The notes under the pieces: model-generated | Seen by the model: the letters and a program-made list of their open reading frames with translations, nothing else | Database searches by the model: none | What the model was told of the DNA's origin: nothing | Origin: Candidatus Omnitrophota bacterium | GTDB taxonomy: Bacteria; Omnitrophota; Gorgyraeia; Zapsychrales; JANLHA01 | Assembly: GCA_023247795.1 (NCBI GenBank) | Contig: JAHFFT010000011.1 | Span: 1 to 57,926 of the forward strand | DNA: 57,926 nt | Direction: 5' to 3' | Shown here: in pieces, positions 8,453 through 16,392 of the stretch | Numbering within the stretch: position 1 is the stretch's first letter | Layout of the letters: each line of letters opens with the position of its first letter | Translations under genes and position numbers: made by a program

Positions 8453-9487
8453 TTGAAGATGAATATCAAATTTGTGGCTAAAAAGTCCGGGGTTTCTGTG
8501 GCAACGATTTCTCGGGCGATGAATCCCGAGACCAGGCATAAAGTCGCGCCGAAAACTTTGGAAAAGATCGATCACACTGTCCGGGAATGCGGTTACACGC
8601 CCAATATCGCGGCTAAAAATTTAAGACAGGTGACCACCAAACGCATCGGCGTCATCTTTCCCTATTTTCGCAGCATATTCTACAATTCTTACTACATTCA
8701 CATCCTTTCGGGCGTTTCCGATTATCTTTGGGATACTCCTTACCAATTTAAGCTGCTTATGTTAAAGGAAGAAAAGAATTTATGGGAGCAGTACGATTTT
8801 CGATCCGGTGAAAGAGTGGACGGGGTGATCATCATTCATTGGTCAAAGTTTTTTTCCGTCAAATCGATTGTGGAAAAGATCAATGTCCCAAGTGTTGTGA
8901 TCAATGATTTCGATAAGGATTTACAGACAACGTTTGTCTGTGCCGATCATTACAAAGGGGCGCAGCTGGCCGCGGAACATTTTTATAAGAACGGCCATCG
9001 GCAGTTCGCGGTTATGAAAGGATCGACTTGGTCAAAGGACTCCATCGTGCGCTTGCAGGGATTCCAAGATTACCTTAAAACTTTGGGAGTGTCTATTCCT
9101 GAGGAACTCATTGTGAGCGCCGATTATAAGGAAACCGACGCGTATGAACAAATTGAGACTTTGCTAAAACGGAAAAGAAAGTTTACAGCCTTGTTTTGCT
9201 GCAATGACACGATGGCCTTTGGTGTGTTGCGTAAGCTGGAAAAACTTAGGATCGCGGTCCCTGAGGAAATTTCGGTGATTGGTTATGATAATGACGTCCG
9301 TTGTCAGGATACGCGTCCGGCGCTAACGACCATCGGAGTTCCGCTTTATCAAATGGCGCAGACCGGAACAGAGCTATTGATAAATTATTTGGAAAAGAAA
9401 GATTTCTCAAAACTTTTCATGGGAATGACTTTACTGCCTGTCGAATTGATGGAACGTAAGAGTGTTTGCCCGCGCGGTTTGATTTAA
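8453..9487 (+). CDS. LacI-family transcriptional regulator
   Basis: The protein has an N-terminal LacI helix-turn-helix (VAKKSGVSVATISRAMN, about residues 8-24), a hinge region and a periplasmic-binding-protein-like effector domain (VIGYDND near residue 280). At 344 residues it has full length. TTG at 8453 is chosen because GGAGAG lies six bases upstream. ATG at 8459 is the alternative but would put that sequence about 12 bases away. It is probably cytoplasmic and releases or binds DNA on sensing a small molecule, most often a sugar. Two palindromes that look like its operators lie directly downstream at 9539-9584, over a consensus promoter. Ligand unknown. Confidence 0.93.
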   Translation: MKMNIKFVAKKSGVSVATISRAMNPETRHKVAPKTLEKIDHTVRECGYTPNIAAKNLRQVTTKRIGVIFPYFRSIFYNSYYIHILSGVSDYLWDTPYQFKLLMLKEEKNLWEQYDFRSGERVDGVIIIHWSKFFSVKSIVEKINVPSVVINDFDKDLQTTFVCADHYKGAQLAAEHFYKNGHRQFAVMKGSTWSKDSIVRLQGFQDYLKTLGVSIPEELIVSADYKETDAYEQIETLLKRKRKFTALFCCNDTMAFGVLRKLEKLRIAVPEEISVIGYDNDVRCQDTRPALTTIGVPLYQMAQTGTELLINYLEKKDFSKLFMGMTLLPVELMERKSVCPRGLI

Positions 9488-9509
9488 AAAAATGATTTAA
9501 AAAAATCCC

Positions 9510-9537
9510 TTGACAAGAAAATGGCATGTTTTATAAT
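9510..9537 (+). promoter_or_regulatory. Consensus sigma-70-type promoter downstream of the LacI gene
   Basis: TTGACA (9510-9515) and TATAAT (9532-9537) are both perfect consensus hexamers with a 16-base spacer. The start site is predicted near 9544, inside the first palindromic operator. Such a strong promoter overlapped by operators is typical of a tightly repressed unit. Confidence 0.85.
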
Positions 9538-9538
9538 C

Positions 9539-9555
9539 AAAATGTAATACATTTT
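9539..9555 (+). promoter_or_regulatory. Palindromic operator candidate O1
   Basis: AAAATGTA-A-TACATTTT is a 17-base inverted repeat around one central base. It starts directly after the -10 box and covers the expected transcription start. It shares ATGTAAT with the second palindrome. Confidence 0.6.
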
Positions 9556-9568
9556 TTTAATATTCTAA

Positions 9569-9584
9569 ATGTAATCGATTACAT
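9569..9584 (+). promoter_or_regulatory. Palindromic LacI-type operator candidate O2
   Basis: ATGTAATCGATTACAT is a perfect 16-base palindrome with a central CG, the arrangement typical of LacI-family operators. It lies about 25 bases into the predicted transcript and 82 bases after the LacI-family gene, so binding by that regulator is likely. Confidence 0.72.
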
Positions 9585-9623
9585 ATTAACATCTGTGTGA
9601 TGTTAAGTAAGATAGCCACGGTG

Positions 9624-9706
9624 GGTGGGACATTAAAGGTGCTCTTATTATTACCCCCCAATTGAACCCCAAGAGCGATTTAGCCTTTACTGTTCCACCT
9701 TTTTTT
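9624..9706 (+). terminator. Strong intrinsic terminator hairpin
   Basis: The outer stem pairs 9624-9639 with 9684-9699 (16 positions, one mismatch and one G-U). An inner stem pairs GCTCTT (9641-9646) with AAGAGC (9671-9676). Seven Ts follow at 9700-9706. It should stop transcripts from the 9510 promoter before rpsA. Confidence 0.8.
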
Positions 9707-9840
9707 ACGACTTGTTTCCTTCCAATCATCATTCATTGTCGATAATCAATTTTAATGCCGAGTTCTCAGCTTGTCTTTCCGTGGAGAATTGTTTTTTGCG
9801 GTTTGCTTAAGTCGCAACCATTTATGCTGGTAAATTTTAA

Positions 9841-9868
9841 TTGACAAATAATGATTATTTGCGATAAT
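9841..9868 (+). promoter_or_regulatory. Promoter for rpsA
   Basis: TTGACA (9841-9846) and GATAAT (9863-9868) are separated by 16 bases. The promoter lies 109 bases before the rpsA start and after the terminator of the preceding RNA, so it is the natural promoter for rpsA. Confidence 0.75.
9845..9861 (+). promoter_or_regulatory. Fur-family-like palindrome in the rpsA promoter spacer
   Basis: CAAATAAT-G-ATTATTTG is a perfect 17-base inverted repeat lying between the -35 and -10 boxes. Its core ATAATGATTAT matches the ATAATNATTAT core of Fur/PerR-type boxes. A protein bound here would block RNA polymerase. No Fur-family gene is in the window, and an AT-rich palindrome can arise by chance. Confidence 0.4.
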
Positions 9869-9976
9869 GGGGACACTTTAAGGAAGAGAAAAACGGTCTG
9901 CTTACGCCCGTGAGTTTTTATGTCCGACGCTGTATGACCTTAAAGAACCTAAAAGAAAGATTGTTGAGATGGAATC

Positions 9977-11527
9977 ATGAGCGAAGAAACCAAATCAGGC
10001 TTAGCACAGTTGTACGAAAAGACCTTTAGAAATATTAAAGAAGGCGAGATTGTTAAAGGTTTTATTGTTGCCTTGAGCGATAAAGAGGTCGTTGTCGATA
10101 TTGGATTCAAATCGGAAGGCTTTGTCTCGGTGGAGGAGTTTCGCGATAAAGGAGAGTTGAGTCTCAATCAGGAAATCGATGTTTTGATTGAGAGCATGGA
10201 GGATGATGAAGGCCGTTTGATCCTTTCTCATGCCAAGGCGGAGAAGCTCAAAGGCTGGCAAAAGATGATGGTGGATGTGGATGAAGGCGAGGTCGTTGAA
10301 GGGCGCGTGCTCAAGCAGGTCAAGGGTGGTTATATGGTGGACGTGCACGGTGTTGAAGGGTTTTTGCCGATGTCGCTTTCCGCTTTTAAGGGGTTCCAGT
10401 CCGAGGAAATCACTTCCCGCAAATATAAATTTCAGGTCGCTAAAATCAACAAACAGCGACGCAACCTGATCCTATCCCGACGAGATATATTCCAAAAAGA
10501 GCGTGACGAAGTCCGTGAGAAACTTTGGGCCGAGTTGAAGAAGGGCCAGACCCGCAAGGGGACCATCAAAGGGATCACCGATTTTGGGGCCTTCATTGAT
10601 TTGGGCGGGGTGGATGGATTGTTGCATATTACCGATATGAGTTGGTCGCGGATCAGCCATCCGTCGGAGATTGTCGCTTTAGGCGATAAGATCAATGTGA
10701 TGATTCTTGATTTTGATAAAGAGGGCGCGAAAGTTTCTTTGGGTTTGAAGCAGATCATGGCAAATCCCTGGGAGGATATTTATGGAAAATATCCTGCTGG
10801 TACCAAAGTCAAGGGGAAAATTGTCAACATCATGCCGTATGGCGTTTTTGTCGAGATCGAAAAAGGTATCGAAGGGCTGCTCCATTCATCAGAAATTTCC
10901 TGGCAAAAGAAAATGGTTAATCCGCAGGAAATTTTTCACTTAGGAGATGTGATCGAAGTTCAGATCATCAATGTCGATAAAGATTCCAAGCGTATTTCAT
11001 TAAGCATGAAGCAGTTGGAGGGCAATCCTTGGCTCGAAGCTGGTCGGAAATTTTTGGTTGGTTCTAAGGTCAAGGGAACGGTCAGAGGCTTTACGGATTA
11101 CGGTGCCTTTGTCGAATTGGAAGCGGGTCTAGAAGGGATGATTCATGTGTCGGATATGTCTTGGACGAAAAAGATCAATCGTCCTCACGACGTTGTTGAA
11201 AAAGGGCAGGATGTGGAGGTGGTTGTTTTAGTGGTTGATGCCGATAATCGAAAGATTACTTTGGGCCTGAAACAATTGAAGGACAACCCTTGGCCGAAGA
11301 TCGCGGAGAAATTTCCAGTCGGTGCAGTGGTTGATGCCGAGGTGGTCCTCAATTCCAATTTTGGCGTGTTTGTGAAATTGCCGGATGATGTGGAAGCCCT
11401 GGTCTACTCCTCGGAGATCGATAAAGAGCAGGCCGCCGCTCTTAAAGCCGGCGACCGTCTGAAGGTCAAAATTTTAAAAGTTGATACCGAGCAGATGAAG
11501 ATCGGTGTCACAACCCGTATCGAATAA
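9977..11527 (+). CDS. rpsA: 30S ribosomal protein S1
   Basis: S1 binds mRNA on the 30S subunit and helps initiation on structured or weakly marked messages. The 516-residue protein is made of about six S1 (OB-fold) repeats. The last four carry the canonical pattern, for example GTIKGITDFGAFIDLGGVDG, GKIVNIMPYGVFVEIEKGIE and GTVRGFTDYGAFVELEAGLE. This length is typical of six-domain S1. No strong ribosome-binding sequence precedes the ATG, as is frequent for rpsA. The gene is preceded by its own promoter, and tyrS follows after 89 bases. Confidence 0.96.
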   Translation: MSEETKSGLAQLYEKTFRNIKEGEIVKGFIVALSDKEVVVDIGFKSEGFVSVEEFRDKGELSLNQEIDVLIESMEDDEGRLILSHAKAEKLKGWQKMMVDVDEGEVVEGRVLKQVKGGYMVDVHGVEGFLPMSLSAFKGFQSEEITSRKYKFQVAKINKQRRNLILSRRDIFQKERDEVREKLWAELKKGQTRKGTIKGITDFGAFIDLGGVDGLLHITDMSWSRISHPSEIVALGDKINVMILDFDKEGAKVSLGLKQIMANPWEDIYGKYPAGTKVKGKIVNIMPYGVFVEIEKGIEGLLHSSEISWQKKMVNPQEIFHLGDVIEVQIINVDKDSKRISLSMKQLEGNPWLEAGRKFLVGSKVKGTVRGFTDYGAFVELEAGLEGMIHVSDMSWTKKINRPHDVVEKGQDVEVVVLVVDADNRKITLGLKQLKDNPWPKIAEKFPVGAVVDAEVVLNSNFGVFVKLPDDVEALVYSSEIDKEQAAALKAGDRLKVKILKVDTEQMKIGVTTRIE

Positions 11528-11616
11528 ATAATTTTCACCGCATTCATTTCAGCGATCATCTGCCATTGAGTTTGCAAACCAAACATCCCCGCTAGTTTCC
11601 ATGCGCGGTTTAGAAA

Positions 11617-12768
11617 ATGACGGTCAACGATACCATTCAGAAGCTAAGCCGCGGCACGTCGGAAATCATCAATGAAGAATTGCTGTTGAAGAAGCTCAAG
11701 ACCGGCCGCGCCTTAAAGATCAAGGCGGGTTTTGATCCCACGGCCCCTGATCTTCATCTTGGTCATGTTGTCCTTTTACGAAAACTGCGGCAGTTTCAGG
11801 ATTTGGGGCATGAGGTGATTTTTTTGATCGGTGATTTTACCGCTCAGGTGGGGGATCCTTCCGGCCGCGATCAGTTGCGGCCCAAAATGGGAAGAAAAGA
11901 AATCTTTAAGAACGCCAAGACCTACAAGTCGCAGGTCTTTAAAATCCTTGATCGAAATAAGACGATCGTGGCTTTCAACAGCGAATGGTTAGGTAAGCTC
12001 AGCACCCAGGAAATCATGGAACTCTCCAGCTTTTCAACCGTCGCGCAAATGCTTGCTCGTTCTGATTTTAAGCAGCGCTATGAGCAGGGAAAAGAGATCA
12101 GCATTCTGGAATTTCTCTATCCGTTGCTCCAAGGATTTGATTCCGTGTATTTAAAGGCCGATGTGGAATTGGGAGGGACTGATCAGAAATTCAATTTGCT
12201 CATGGGACGGCAACTTCAAGAAGCCTTTGGTCAGGAACCTCAGGTGGTTATGATGACGCCGCTGCTCGAGGGAACGGACGGCTCGAAAAAAATGAGCAAG
12301 TCTTTTGGGAATTATATCGGGATCCAGGAGCCGCCAGAGGAGATTTTTGGGAAGGTGATGTCCATCAGCGATGATTTGATGCATCGCTACTATGAAATTT
12401 TGACGGAAGAAGATTTGAGTGCGGTTAAGGGTTTTCACCCTAAAGAAGCCAAGCTCCGGTTGGCAGAGAATATTGTCGGTCAATTTTATCCAACGAAAAA
12501 AGCCGCTCAAGCCAGGCAGGAATTTGAAAAAATTTTTAGCCGGGGGCAAGTTCCGCAGGAGATGTTGGAGTATCGGTTGCGAGATGACGCCAAAGGGCTG
12601 TTGGAGATTTTGGTTGAAACGAAAATGGTGGGTTCGAAAAAGGAAGCGCGTCGGCTGCTTGAGCAGGGCGCTGTGAGTCTGGACGGGCAGCGGATCGCTG
12701 ACGAACACGGGGTCCTGAAAAAGGGAGTGTTGAAGGTCGGCAAGCGACGATTTTTGAGAATTTTGTAA
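11617..12768 (+). CDS. tyrS: Tyrosyl-tRNA synthetase
   Basis: This cytoplasmic class I aminoacyl-tRNA synthetase charges tRNA-Tyr. The HIGH motif appears as HLGH within [17 protein letters not shown], and the KMSKS loop as KKMSKS. The C-terminal 60 residues form an S4 RNA-binding domain ([17 protein letters not shown]). The spacing and the N-terminal KIKAGFDPT block suit the TyrZ-like subgroup. At 383 residues the length is normal. No terminator is obvious after the stop; the strong promoter of the ribosomal block begins 65 bases later. Confidence 0.95.
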   Translation: MTVNDTIQKLSRGTSEIINEELLLKKLKTGRALKIKAGFDPTAPDLHLGHVVLLRKLRQFQDLGHEVIFLIGDFTAQVGDPSGRDQLRPKMGRKEIFKNAKTYKSQVFKILDRNKTIVAFNSEWLGKLSTQEIMELSSFSTVAQMLARSDFKQRYEQGKEISILEFLYPLLQGFDSVYLKADVELGGTDQKFNLLMGRQLQEAFGQEPQVVMMTPLLEGTDGSKKMSKSFGNYIGIQEPPEEIFGKVMSISDDLMHRYYEILTEEDLSAVKGFHPKEAKLRLAENIVGQFYPTKKAAQARQEFEKIFSRGQVPQEMLEYRLRDDAKGLLEILVETKMVGSKKEARRLLEQGAVSLDGQRIADEHGVLKKGVLKVGKRRFLRIL

Positions 12769-12832
12769 TTTTGGCTGGGACTTAAGTCTAATATTTTGAA
12801 GTAGATAGTTCGTTTAAAAAAATAAAAAAAAC

Positions 12833-12861
12833 TTGACATTTTTTTTTCTCGCGCCTATACT
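12833..12861 (+). promoter_or_regulatory. Consensus promoter of the tRNA-rpmG-secE-nusG-ribosomal block
   Basis: TTGACA (12833-12838) and TATACT (12856-12861) are spaced by 17 bases. The upstream A-rich tract (12815-12830) could act as an UP element. The next gene, tRNA-Thr, starts about 150 bases downstream, so the transcript has a leader. In that leader (12862-13015) I see no clear terminator or known riboswitch. Confidence 0.82.
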
Positions 12862-13015
12862 ACAACTTCATATTTCATTGCTAACCTTTGTTGTTAATCA
12901 TCTTGTTAGGGTAGAGGTTTTGAAATTTCAATTTCCTCGTCGATGATTTTTAGTTTGATGGGTTTTCGATGGTCGATTGGGAGAAAGCAAAGTTGGAATT
13001 TTGCAAGGGTAAACT

Positions 13016-13088
13016 GCCCCTGTAGCTCAGCCGGTAGAGCACGTCCTTGGTAAGGACGGGGTCACCGGTTCAATCCCGGTCGGGGGCT
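13016..13088 (+). tRNA. tRNA-Thr (anticodon GGT)
   Basis: The sequence folds into a full cloverleaf. The acceptor stem GCCCCTG pairs with CGGGGGC, the D-arm is GCTC/GAGC, and the anticodon stem CGTCC/GGACG has loop TTGGTAA with anticodon GGT. The T-arm is ACCGG-TTCAATC-CCGGT and the discriminator base is T. CCA is not encoded. It sits before rpmG, as tRNA genes often do near secE and nusG. Confidence 0.96.
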
Positions 13089-13109
13089 TGATCAAATTGG
13101 GTAACTCAT

Positions 13110-13262
13110 ATGCGTGAAATCATTCAGTTGCAATGTACAGAATCAAAGCAGATCAACTATTCAACAACCAAAGATAAAAAGAAACATCCTGAGCGTTTGG
13201 AGTTGAAGAAATATTGCCCTCAGCTGCGTAAGCACACCTTGCATCGTGAGGTCAAGAAATAG
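13110..13262 (+). CDS. rpmG: 50S ribosomal protein L33
   Basis: The 50-residue protein reads [20 protein letters not shown], followed by the L33 hallmark [12 protein letters not shown]33 is a small 50S protein near the tRNA E site. Zinc-binding forms have two CxxC pairs. Here each pair keeps only its first Cys (Cys9 in CTES, Cys36 in CPQL), so the zinc site is half lost. The gene lies between tRNA-Thr and tRNA-Trp with 21 and 42 bases of spacing, all in one transcript. The ATG has no strong ribosome-binding sequence nearby. Confidence 0.93.
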   Translation: MREIIQLQCTESKQINYSTTKDKKKHPERLELKKYCPQLRKHTLHREVKK

Positions 13263-13304
13263 CAGTCTCCCGGTGATGCGCGTCAGGATTGAAGAAGGAA
13301 ATAT

Positions 13305-13378
13305 AGGCCTGTAGCTCTAATTGGTAGAGCGTCGGGCTCCAAACCCGTAGGTTGAGGGTTCGAATCCTTCCAGGCCTG
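13305..13378 (+). tRNA. tRNA-Trp (anticodon CCA)
   Basis: The acceptor stem AGGCCTG pairs perfectly with CAGGCCT. The D-arm is GCTC/GAGC. The anticodon loop CTCCAAA carries anticodon CCA on a stem with four good pairs (CGGG/CCCG). The T-arm is GAGGG-TTCGAAT-CCTTC, and the discriminator is G, as expected for bacterial tRNA-Trp. It lies 18 bases before secE. Confidence 0.96.
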
Positions 13379-13396
13379 CGATTATTGAGAGATCAA

Positions 13397-13582
13397 ATGT
13401 TTGGTAAAATCAAAAAATTTTTTGCGGAAGTGGTGGTTGAGTTAAAAAAGGTTTCTTGGTCGACAAGACCGGAACTGATCGACTCCACCTGGATTGTCAT
13501 TATCAGCTCGTGCATTTTGGGGATTTTTATTGCGATTACGGATGTTGTTCTTTCTAAAATCATGGGAACGCTGATTTATTGA
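13397..13582 (+). CDS. secE: Preprotein translocase subunit SecE
   Basis: SecE clamps the SecY channel in the inner membrane. The 61-residue single-span form has an amphipathic N-terminal helix, the conserved VELKKVSWSTRPEL segment and one transmembrane helix (about residues 34-55). The start is the ATG at 13397; an upstream in-frame start at 13352 would lie inside tRNA-Trp and is rejected. nusG follows directly, the standard secE-nusG pair. Confidence 0.95.
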   Translation: MFGKIKKFFAEVVVELKKVSWSTRPELIDSTWIVIISSCILGIFIAITDVVLSKIMGTLIY

Positions 13583-13584
13583 TT

Positions 13585-14115
13585 ATGAGTATGAAGTGGT
13601 ACGTCGTACATACCCAGACCGGGGCGGAAGAAAAGGCTAAGGCAGGCTTAGAAGGCCGGATGTCTTCAACCGCGCTTAAGGAATTTATCGGCGAAATCAT
13701 TGTTCCTACCGAACAAGTCTCCGAAATTCAAGGGGGCAAAAAACGCATTACCTCTCGCAAGTTTTTCCCAGGGTATATTCTAGTGAAGATGGAGATGACC
13801 AAAGAGAGCTGGTATATGGTGAAGAGCTCTCCCGGGATCACTGGTTTCATCGGGCCGGGTCGTCGTCCAACACCGATTTCAGACAAAGAAGTTGACGCGA
13901 TCATTAAGCGAACCGAAGATACCGAACTCAAACCAAGTCCAAAAGTCATCTTTGAGGTCGGAGAGGCGATTCGAATCTCCGAAGGTCCGTTTGCGAATTT
14001 CAATGGACAAGTGATGGAAGTGAACACTGACCGCGGGAAGTTGAAGGTCAGTGTTTCCATTTTTGGCCGGTCCACGTTGGTCGAAATGGAATTTTGGCAA
14101 GTGGAGAAGATCTAG
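13585..14115 (+). CDS. nusG: Transcription termination/antitermination factor NusG
   Basis: NusG binds RNA polymerase and couples it to Rho or to the ribosome. The N-terminal NGN domain begins MKWYVVHTQTGAEEKAKAGL and contains KFFPGYILVKM. The C-terminal KOW domain reads FEVGEAIRISEGPFANFNG. At about 176 residues it has normal length. ATG at 13585 is preferred; ATG 13591 is also possible, and a TTG at 13579 would overlap the secE stop. It is part of the secE-nusG-rplK series. Confidence 0.96.
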   Translation: MSMKWYVVHTQTGAEEKAKAGLEGRMSSTALKEFIGEIIVPTEQVSEIQGGKKRITSRKFFPGYILVKMEMTKESWYMVKSSPGITGFIGPGRRPTPISDKEVDAIIKRTEDTELKPSPKVIFEVGEAIRISEGPFANFNGQVMEVNTDRGKLKVSVSIFGRSTLVEMEFWQVEKI

Positions 14116-14151
14116 TATACCGTCAAATAAATTTTTATAGGGACGGTATAC
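14115..14151 (+). other. Hairpin directly after nusG
   Basis: GTATACCGTC (14115-14124) pairs perfectly with GACGGTATAC (14142-14151) around a 17-base AT-rich loop. The stem begins at the last base of the nusG stop codon. No T-run follows, so it is more likely a processing or attenuation structure than a terminator. Confidence 0.55.
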
Positions 14152-14154
14152 AAA

Positions 14155-14236
14155 GGGGGTTTGGGGGGTGCTCAGCGAGCTAAGCGAGCGCCGAAGGGGG
14201 GCTTGCCCCCCCGTACGGCAAGTGCGGAGTCGCCTA
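14155..14236 (+). repeat. G/C-rich palindromic spacer element between nusG and rplK
   Basis: The spacer contains a 7-base direct repeat AGCGAGC-TA-AGCGAGC and a GGGGGGC-TT-GCCCCCC hairpin (14196-14211). Its base composition is unlike the flanking genes, and it looks like an inserted palindromic repeat of the REP type. It could also host L11/L1 autoregulation, which is known for rplKA in other bacteria, but no L1-binding mimic is recognised. Confidence 0.45.
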
Positions 14237-14264
14237 ACAAGAATTAATTTGACGGAGCACTAAT

Positions 14265-14693
14265 ATGGCTAAGGAAGTCGTTGCACAGATCAAGTTGTAT
14301 GTTCCGGCTGGGCAAGCCAATCCTGCTCCTCCGGTGGGGCCGGCTTTGGGGCAGCACGGCGTCAACATCATTGGATTTTGTAAGCAATTCAATGAGCGGA
14401 CAAAGGGAAGAGAAGGTCTGATCCTCCCGGCGGTCATTACCATCTATAAAGACAAGTCATTTGAATTCATTATCAAAAGTCCGCCAAGTGCGGTTTTGAT
14501 TAAAAAGGCGGCGAATTTGGCTAAGGCCTCGGGAACGGCTGGCAAAGAAAAAATCGGCCAAATCAACTTAGAGCAGGTCAAGGAAATTGCCAAAGCCAAA
14601 ATGGAAGATCTTAATACCGGTGACATCAATCAGGCCATCAAAAGTATCAAGGGCACGGCTCGCAGCATGGGCATTGAAGTGATCGAAGGATAA
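14265..14693 (+). CDS. rplK: 50S ribosomal protein L11
   Basis: L11 forms the GTPase-associated centre of the 50S subunit with 23S rRNA and the L10-L12 stalk. The 142-residue protein has the signatures [20 protein letters not shown] and [15 protein letters not shown], and a C-terminal RNA-binding domain ending [13 protein letters not shown]. Length and domain layout are standard. rplA follows after three bases. Confidence 0.97.
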   Translation: MAKEVVAQIKLYVPAGQANPAPPVGPALGQHGVNIIGFCKQFNERTKGREGLILPAVITIYKDKSFEFIIKSPPSAVLIKKAANLAKASGTAGKEKIGQINLEQVKEIAKAKMEDLNTGDINQAIKSIKGTARSMGIEVIEG

Positions 14694-14696
14694 AAT

Positions 14697-15380
14697 ATGA
14701 GAACGACAAAAAGAAAAAAAGAATTTCAAGCCAAGTTTGATCCAACAAAAATTTATCAATTGTCCGAGGCTGTGGCGCAAATTGAAAAATTCCCCACCGT
14801 CAAATTTGATGAAACCGTTGAATTGCATTTTCAATTGAATCTTGATCTTAAGGCGACCGATCAGGTTGTCCGCGGGACCGTTGTCCTTCCCTATGGGACG
14901 GGCCGTAGCGTGAGAATCGCGGTTTTTTGTAAAGGGGAAAATGTGAAGAAGGCCGAGGAGCTTGGGGCTGATCACGTTGGAGCGGAAGATTTGATTGAAA
15001 AAGTGGCGAAGGGATTTATGGATTTTGATTGCGTGATCGCGACTCCGGAAATGATGCGGGATTTGAGCAAATTGGGAAAAATTTTGGGTCCGCGCGGTTT
15101 GATGCCAAGCCCAAAGGCCGGGACCGTTTCGAATGACGTCGAGCGGGTCATCAAAGAAATCAAGGCCGGGCGCATCGAGTTTAAGGCGGACAAACAGGGC
15201 GGGGTTCACGTCGGGATAGGGAAACGGTCGTTTGAGAAGTCAAAAATCGAAGAGAACGCAAAACATTTGATTGATGCTTTGAATAATGCCAAACCATCGG
15301 GAGTCAAGGGGAATCTCATTAAGACCATGGCCATTTCTACGACCATGGGGCCGGGCTTAAAACTCACTGTCGCAGCATAA
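14697..15380 (+). CDS. rplA: 50S ribosomal protein L1
   Basis: L1 forms the mobile stalk at the E site and in many bacteria represses its own rplKA message. The 227-residue protein carries VVLPYGTGRSVRIAVF, the conserved KLGKILGPRGLMPSPKAGTV block (LGPRGLMP) and the C-terminal SSTMGP-like motif STTMGPG. Full length for the family. It lies three bases after rplK and 15 bases before rplJ. Confidence 0.97.
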   Translation: MRTTKRKKEFQAKFDPTKIYQLSEAVAQIEKFPTVKFDETVELHFQLNLDLKATDQVVRGTVVLPYGTGRSVRIAVFCKGENVKKAEELGADHVGAEDLIEKVAKGFMDFDCVIATPEMMRDLSKLGKILGPRGLMPSPKAGTVSNDVERVIKEIKAGRIEFKADKQGGVHVGIGKRSFEKSKIEENAKHLIDALNNAKPSGVKGNLIKTMAISTTMGPGLKLTVAA

Positions 15381-15395
15381 ATCAAAGGTAAGCCT

Positions 15396-15941
15396 ATGGA
15401 ACAACAAGTCAAAGTTGGGCAGGTTTTTCGAAATACGGTCATCAAGTCCATCAAGCAGGAATTTGACCGGAATAATTGCACATTTTTGTTAACGTTTGCT
15501 TCACTGTCTTCGAGTCAAATGGATGACTTGAGAAAAGGTATGAGTAAAATTGGAGCAAAGGTTTTTGTCGCGAAGAATCGGGTCGCGAAAATCGCTTTGA
15601 AAGATCTGAAGCAGGAACCGTTCGCGCAAAAAATCAGTGGTCAGACCGCGTTTGTATGGAGTTCTGAAGACGCGGTTTCCATTTCCAAGGCCTTGATTGA
15701 TTTTTCAAAGAAATGGGAAGGATTAACGATCAAAGCCGGTCTGCTCGACGGTGCGATCTTAGAAGCAGCGGATGTCAAACGTTTGTCCGAACTGCCGGCA
15801 AAAGAAGTTTTGCAATCGCAGCTTTTAGCGGTGATCATCGCTCCGGTGACTCGTTTTGCTGGATTGTTGAACGCGAAAACGAGAGACTTATTGTCGATCA
15901 TGAAACAATTAAGTGAAAACAAAGAAGAAGGGAGTAAATGA
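15396..15941 (+). CDS. rplJ: 50S ribosomal protein L10
   Basis: L10 anchors the L7/L12 dimers to the stalk base. The N-terminal domain includes [20 protein letters not shown] and GQTAFVWS, and the C-terminal helix that binds L12 dimers is present. At 181 residues it is of usual length. The stop lies one base before the rplL start, consistent with coupled synthesis of L10 and L12. Confidence 0.95.
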   Translation: MEQQVKVGQVFRNTVIKSIKQEFDRNNCTFLLTFASLSSSQMDDLRKGMSKIGAKVFVAKNRVAKIALKDLKQEPFAQKISGQTAFVWSSEDAVSISKALIDFSKKWEGLTIKAGLLDGAILEAADVKRLSELPAKEVLQSQLLAVIIAPVTRFAGLLNAKTRDLLSIMKQLSENKEEGSK

Positions 15942-15942
15942 G

Positions 15943-16392
15943 ATGTCGGAAAATACTGAAACGGCCGTGAAGGAAGCAAAGAAGGGTTCTGCTGCGCTTT
16001 CTTCTAAACTTGAGCAAGTTGCGAAAACCATCGAGGGATTAACCGCGTTGGAATTGTCGGAACTTGTCAAAGGTTTGGAAGATCGTCTTGGGATCCAGGC
16101 TGCTGCTCCTATGCCGGCTGGCATGATGTTGGCTGGTGTTGCTGGGGCTACTGCTGGCGCAGGTGCCGCGGCAGAAGAAAAGACCGAATTTTCTGTTATC
16201 TTAGCGGAAATAGGGACCAATAAGATTGCCGTTATTAAGGAAGTGCGCGCGGCAACCAATTTGGGTCTTAAGGAAGCTAAGGATTTGGTCGAGGCTGCTC
16301 CAAAGCCGATCAAAGAAGGCGCCAGTAAAGCCGAAGCTGAAGAGCTTAAGAAAAAACTCGAGGCTGCTGGTGCTAAAGTAGAATTGAAGTAG
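15943..16392 (+). CDS. rplL: 50S ribosomal protein L7/L12
   Basis: L7/L12 is the multi-copy stalk protein that recruits translation GTPases. The C-terminal domain has [33 protein letters not shown] and [11 protein letters not shown]. The ATG at 15943 gives 149 residues, roughly 25 longer than typical. The extra length is an N-terminal tail ([20 protein letters not shown]) before the dimerisation domain. An upstream in-frame start at 15913 would overlap rplJ and is not needed. A GGAG sequence lies at 15931-15934. Confidence 0.95.
   Translation: MSENTETAVKEAKKGSAALSSKLEQVAKTIEGLTALELSELVKGLEDRLGIQAAAPMPAGMMLAGVAGATAGAGAAAEEKTEFSVILAEIGTNKIAVIKEVRAATNLGLKEAKDLVEAAPKPIKEGASKAEAEELKKKLEAAGAKVELK

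Larger units (their letters stand above)
9544..9706 (+). ncRNA. Candidate regulated small RNA of about 160 nt
   Basis: The interval runs from the predicted start of the consensus promoter to the T-run of a strong terminator hairpin. It contains no credible protein gene. The only notable frame is 21 codons from ATG 9600 without a ribosome-binding site. The hairpin loop (9647-9670) holds two C-rich runs, CCCCCC and CCCC, which could pair with G-rich ribosome-binding sites, as C-rich loops do in several regulatory RNAs. I recognise no known RNA family. A degenerate leader of a lost sugar-uptake operon is an alternative. Confidence 0.45.

Noticed and set aside
9600..9665. 21-codon reading frame (MLSKIATVGG...) in the LacI-controlled transcript
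   Set aside because: It has no ribosome-binding site and runs into the terminator stem and loop; the sequence looks shaped by RNA pairing. Kept only as a remote leader-peptide possibility.
13352..13396. Extended SecE start
   Set aside because: The extension lies inside the tRNA-Trp gene; ATG 13397 gives the normal 61-residue SecE.
14568..15209. 213-codon minus-strand frame antisense to rplK/rplA
   Set aside because: It crosses two certain ribosomal protein genes and has no domain resemblance.
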